DNA of 5,558 nucleotides, taken from positions 24,812-30,369 of the forward strand of contig MFQK01000041.1 in assembly GCA_001783035.1 (NCBI GenBank), in the 5' to 3' direction. The notes beneath the pieces were generated by a model. The model worked only from the letters and a program-made list of their open reading frames with translations, searched no databases and was not told the origin of the DNA. A program made the position numbers and the translations under genes. This DNA is from Candidatus Magasanikbacteria bacterium RIFCSPLOWO2_02_FULL_44_11 (GTDB lineage: Bacteria > Patescibacteriota > Patescibacteriia > Magasanikbacterales > GWA2-37-8). Positions within the stretch are counted from its first letter, which is position 1. Each line of letters opens with the position of its first letter. Positions 5,153 through 5,558 of the stretch are shown in pieces.

Positions 5153-5374
5153 TCACCGAGACGGCAGTGCCATCACGCCGGCGATGCGTGCCAGCAAGTC
5201 ATTCTTTTCCAAACTGATGACGAGTCTGGCCGAAGCGATCTGAGCCGCCTCTTCCTCATCTCGGCAGAGTATGTACTCCTGCATGAACAGATTTTCGCCA
5301 AGTTCGGCGACAAAACCGTACAGATGTAACGCGGCGTGATAAAGCGCTAAAGCCCTTTCCCTCGAGTTCAACAT
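5153..5374 (-). CDS. Small predicted helical protein, function unknown
   Basis: A 73-residue product that I do not recognise. It looks mostly alpha-helical: residues 4-24 (SRERALALYHAALHLYGFVAE) have a hydrophobic face, then GENLFMQEYILCRDEEEAAQIASARLVISL (26-55) and a final helix to about 70. One Cys (37) and no metal-binding pair are present; no signal peptide or membrane segment is convincing. The ATG at 5374-5372 has an excellent Shine-Dalgarno sequence, GGGAGG, about 5 nt upstream. A perfect -35 box lies further upstream and an intrinsic terminator follows the stop by 6 nt, so it appears to be a complete single-gene unit. These signals support it being a real gene; function cannot be given. 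Confidence 0.75.
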   Translation of the reverse strand: MLNSRERALALYHAALHLYGFVAELGENLFMQEYILCRDEEEAAQIASARLVISLEKNDLLARIAGVMALPSR

Positions 5375-5400
5375 GGCTGCCTCCCGGGTGGGTTATCTAA

Positions 5401-5429
5401 AGCTTACGCCGACGACGTCGCGCTGTCAA
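5401..5429 (-). promoter_or_regulatory. Candidate promoter of the 73-residue orphan gene
   Basis: TTGACA (5429-5424, perfect -35), 17 nt, TAAGCT (5406-5401, three of six to the -10 consensus). It lies about 25 nt upstream of the ATG at 5374, in the gap after the preceding gene. The -35 and spacing are good, the -10 is poor, and the G+C-rich spacer is unusual. Confidence 0.5.
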
Positions 5430-5447
5430 AACCTTCTTCGACTAGAC

Positions 5448-5468
5448 TAGGTGAAACGGCATCACCTA
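5448..5468 (-). other. Stem-loop overlapping the stop codon of the terminal partial gene
   Basis: TAGGTGA (5468-5462) pairs perfectly with TCACCTA (5454-5448) around a 7-nt loop, beginning in the TAG stop at 5468-5466. No U-run follows, so it is at best a weak or non-canonical terminator. The arrangement resembles the hairpin that begins in the rpsJ stop codon. Confidence 0.5.
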
Positions 5469-5558
5469 AAACGTCACATGCTTGGTCCAGCCAAAGACAG
5501 ATTGGAAATTCTTGCCAATGATGTCAATAATGGTTTCTTTTTGGATGGGGGTGAGCAT
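5466..5558 (-). CDS. C-terminal part of an unidentified gene, cut by the window edge
   Basis: The minus strand is open from the window edge to a TAG at 5468-5466, encoding 30 residues that begin MLTPIQKETIIDIIGKNF and end WTKHVTF. Composition is protein-like (amphipathic helix followed by aromatic residues). The first codon in view is ATG, but it sits exactly on the edge, so I cannot tell a start from an internal Met. A competing plus-strand frame (from ATG at 5479, MLGPAKDRLEILAND) is also open to the edge. I prefer the minus strand because every other gene is on it and a hairpin starts at this stop codon. Family unknown. Confidence 0.45.
   Translation of the reverse strand: MLTPIQKETIIDIIGKNFQSVFGWTKHVTF

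Noticed and set aside
1..5558. CRISPR array, insertion sequence, tRNA or rRNA gene
   Set aside because: I saw no repeat-spacer pattern, no transposase or paired terminal repeats, and no tRNA cloverleaf or rRNA-like sequence on either strand.
5479..5558. Plus-strand frame from ATG at 5479 running off the window
   Set aside because: No Shine-Dalgarno sequence, opposite to every other gene, and it competes with a more protein-like minus-strand frame ending in a hairpin; not fully excluded because both are truncated.

Overview
The window carries the start of a bacterial ribosomal-protein gene cluster. All convincing genes lie on the minus strand, so transcription runs from high to low coordinates. 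In transcript order they are: the end of an unidentified gene (5558-5466), a 73-residue orphan (5374-5153), an 89-residue Trp-rich orphan (5029-4760), a 167-residue acidic protein (4643-4140), EF-Tu (tuf, 3938-2748), S10 (rpsJ, 2668-2321), L3 (rplC, 1886-1188), L4 (rplD, 1188-547), L23 (rplW, 541-83) and the first 24 codons of L2 (rplB, 72-1). The tuf-rpsJ-rplC-rplD-rplW-rplB order is the classic bacterial str/S10 arrangement.

The organism is a bacterium. I infer a Candidate Phyla Radiation (Patescibacteria/Parcubacteria-like) lineage because L23 has a long Lys/Ala/Pro/Thr-rich N-terminal extension, L3 has an Ala/Glu/Thr/Pro-rich C-terminal tail, no fusA precedes tuf, and the flanking small proteins are unrecognisable. 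This placement is an inference from style and was not tested phylogenetically.

Region 1 (1-1886) is the tightly packed rplC-rplD-rplW-rplB unit, with a 1-nt overlap and gaps of 5 and 10 nt. Region 2 (1887-2320) is an unusually long gap between rpsJ and rplC. It holds a near-perfect sigma70 promoter (TTGACA, 17 nt, TATACT), a leader of about 300 nt with several stem-loops, and a stem-loop plus U6 tract about 55 nt before the L3 start that looks like an attenuator. Region 3 (2321-4088) is the tuf-rpsJ unit. It has a strong extended -10 promoter, a structured leader of about 115 nt with a 5'-terminal hairpin followed by a U-rich run, and a long stem-loop between tuf and rpsJ. Region 4 (4140-5558) contains four unidentified genes, mostly single-gene units with their own candidate promoters and hairpin terminators.

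Functionally, regions 1-3 encode the elongation factor delivering aminoacyl-tRNA, one small-subunit protein (S10/NusE) and the early-assembling large-subunit proteins L3, L4, L23 and L2. The most interesting feature is regulatory: the S10 operon appears to be split by its own promoter and a candidate transcription-attenuation leader placed before rplC, instead of before rpsJ as in E. coli. None of the conserved translation genes has a recognisable Shine-Dalgarno sequence at normal spacing, whereas the two orphan genes at the far end have good ones.
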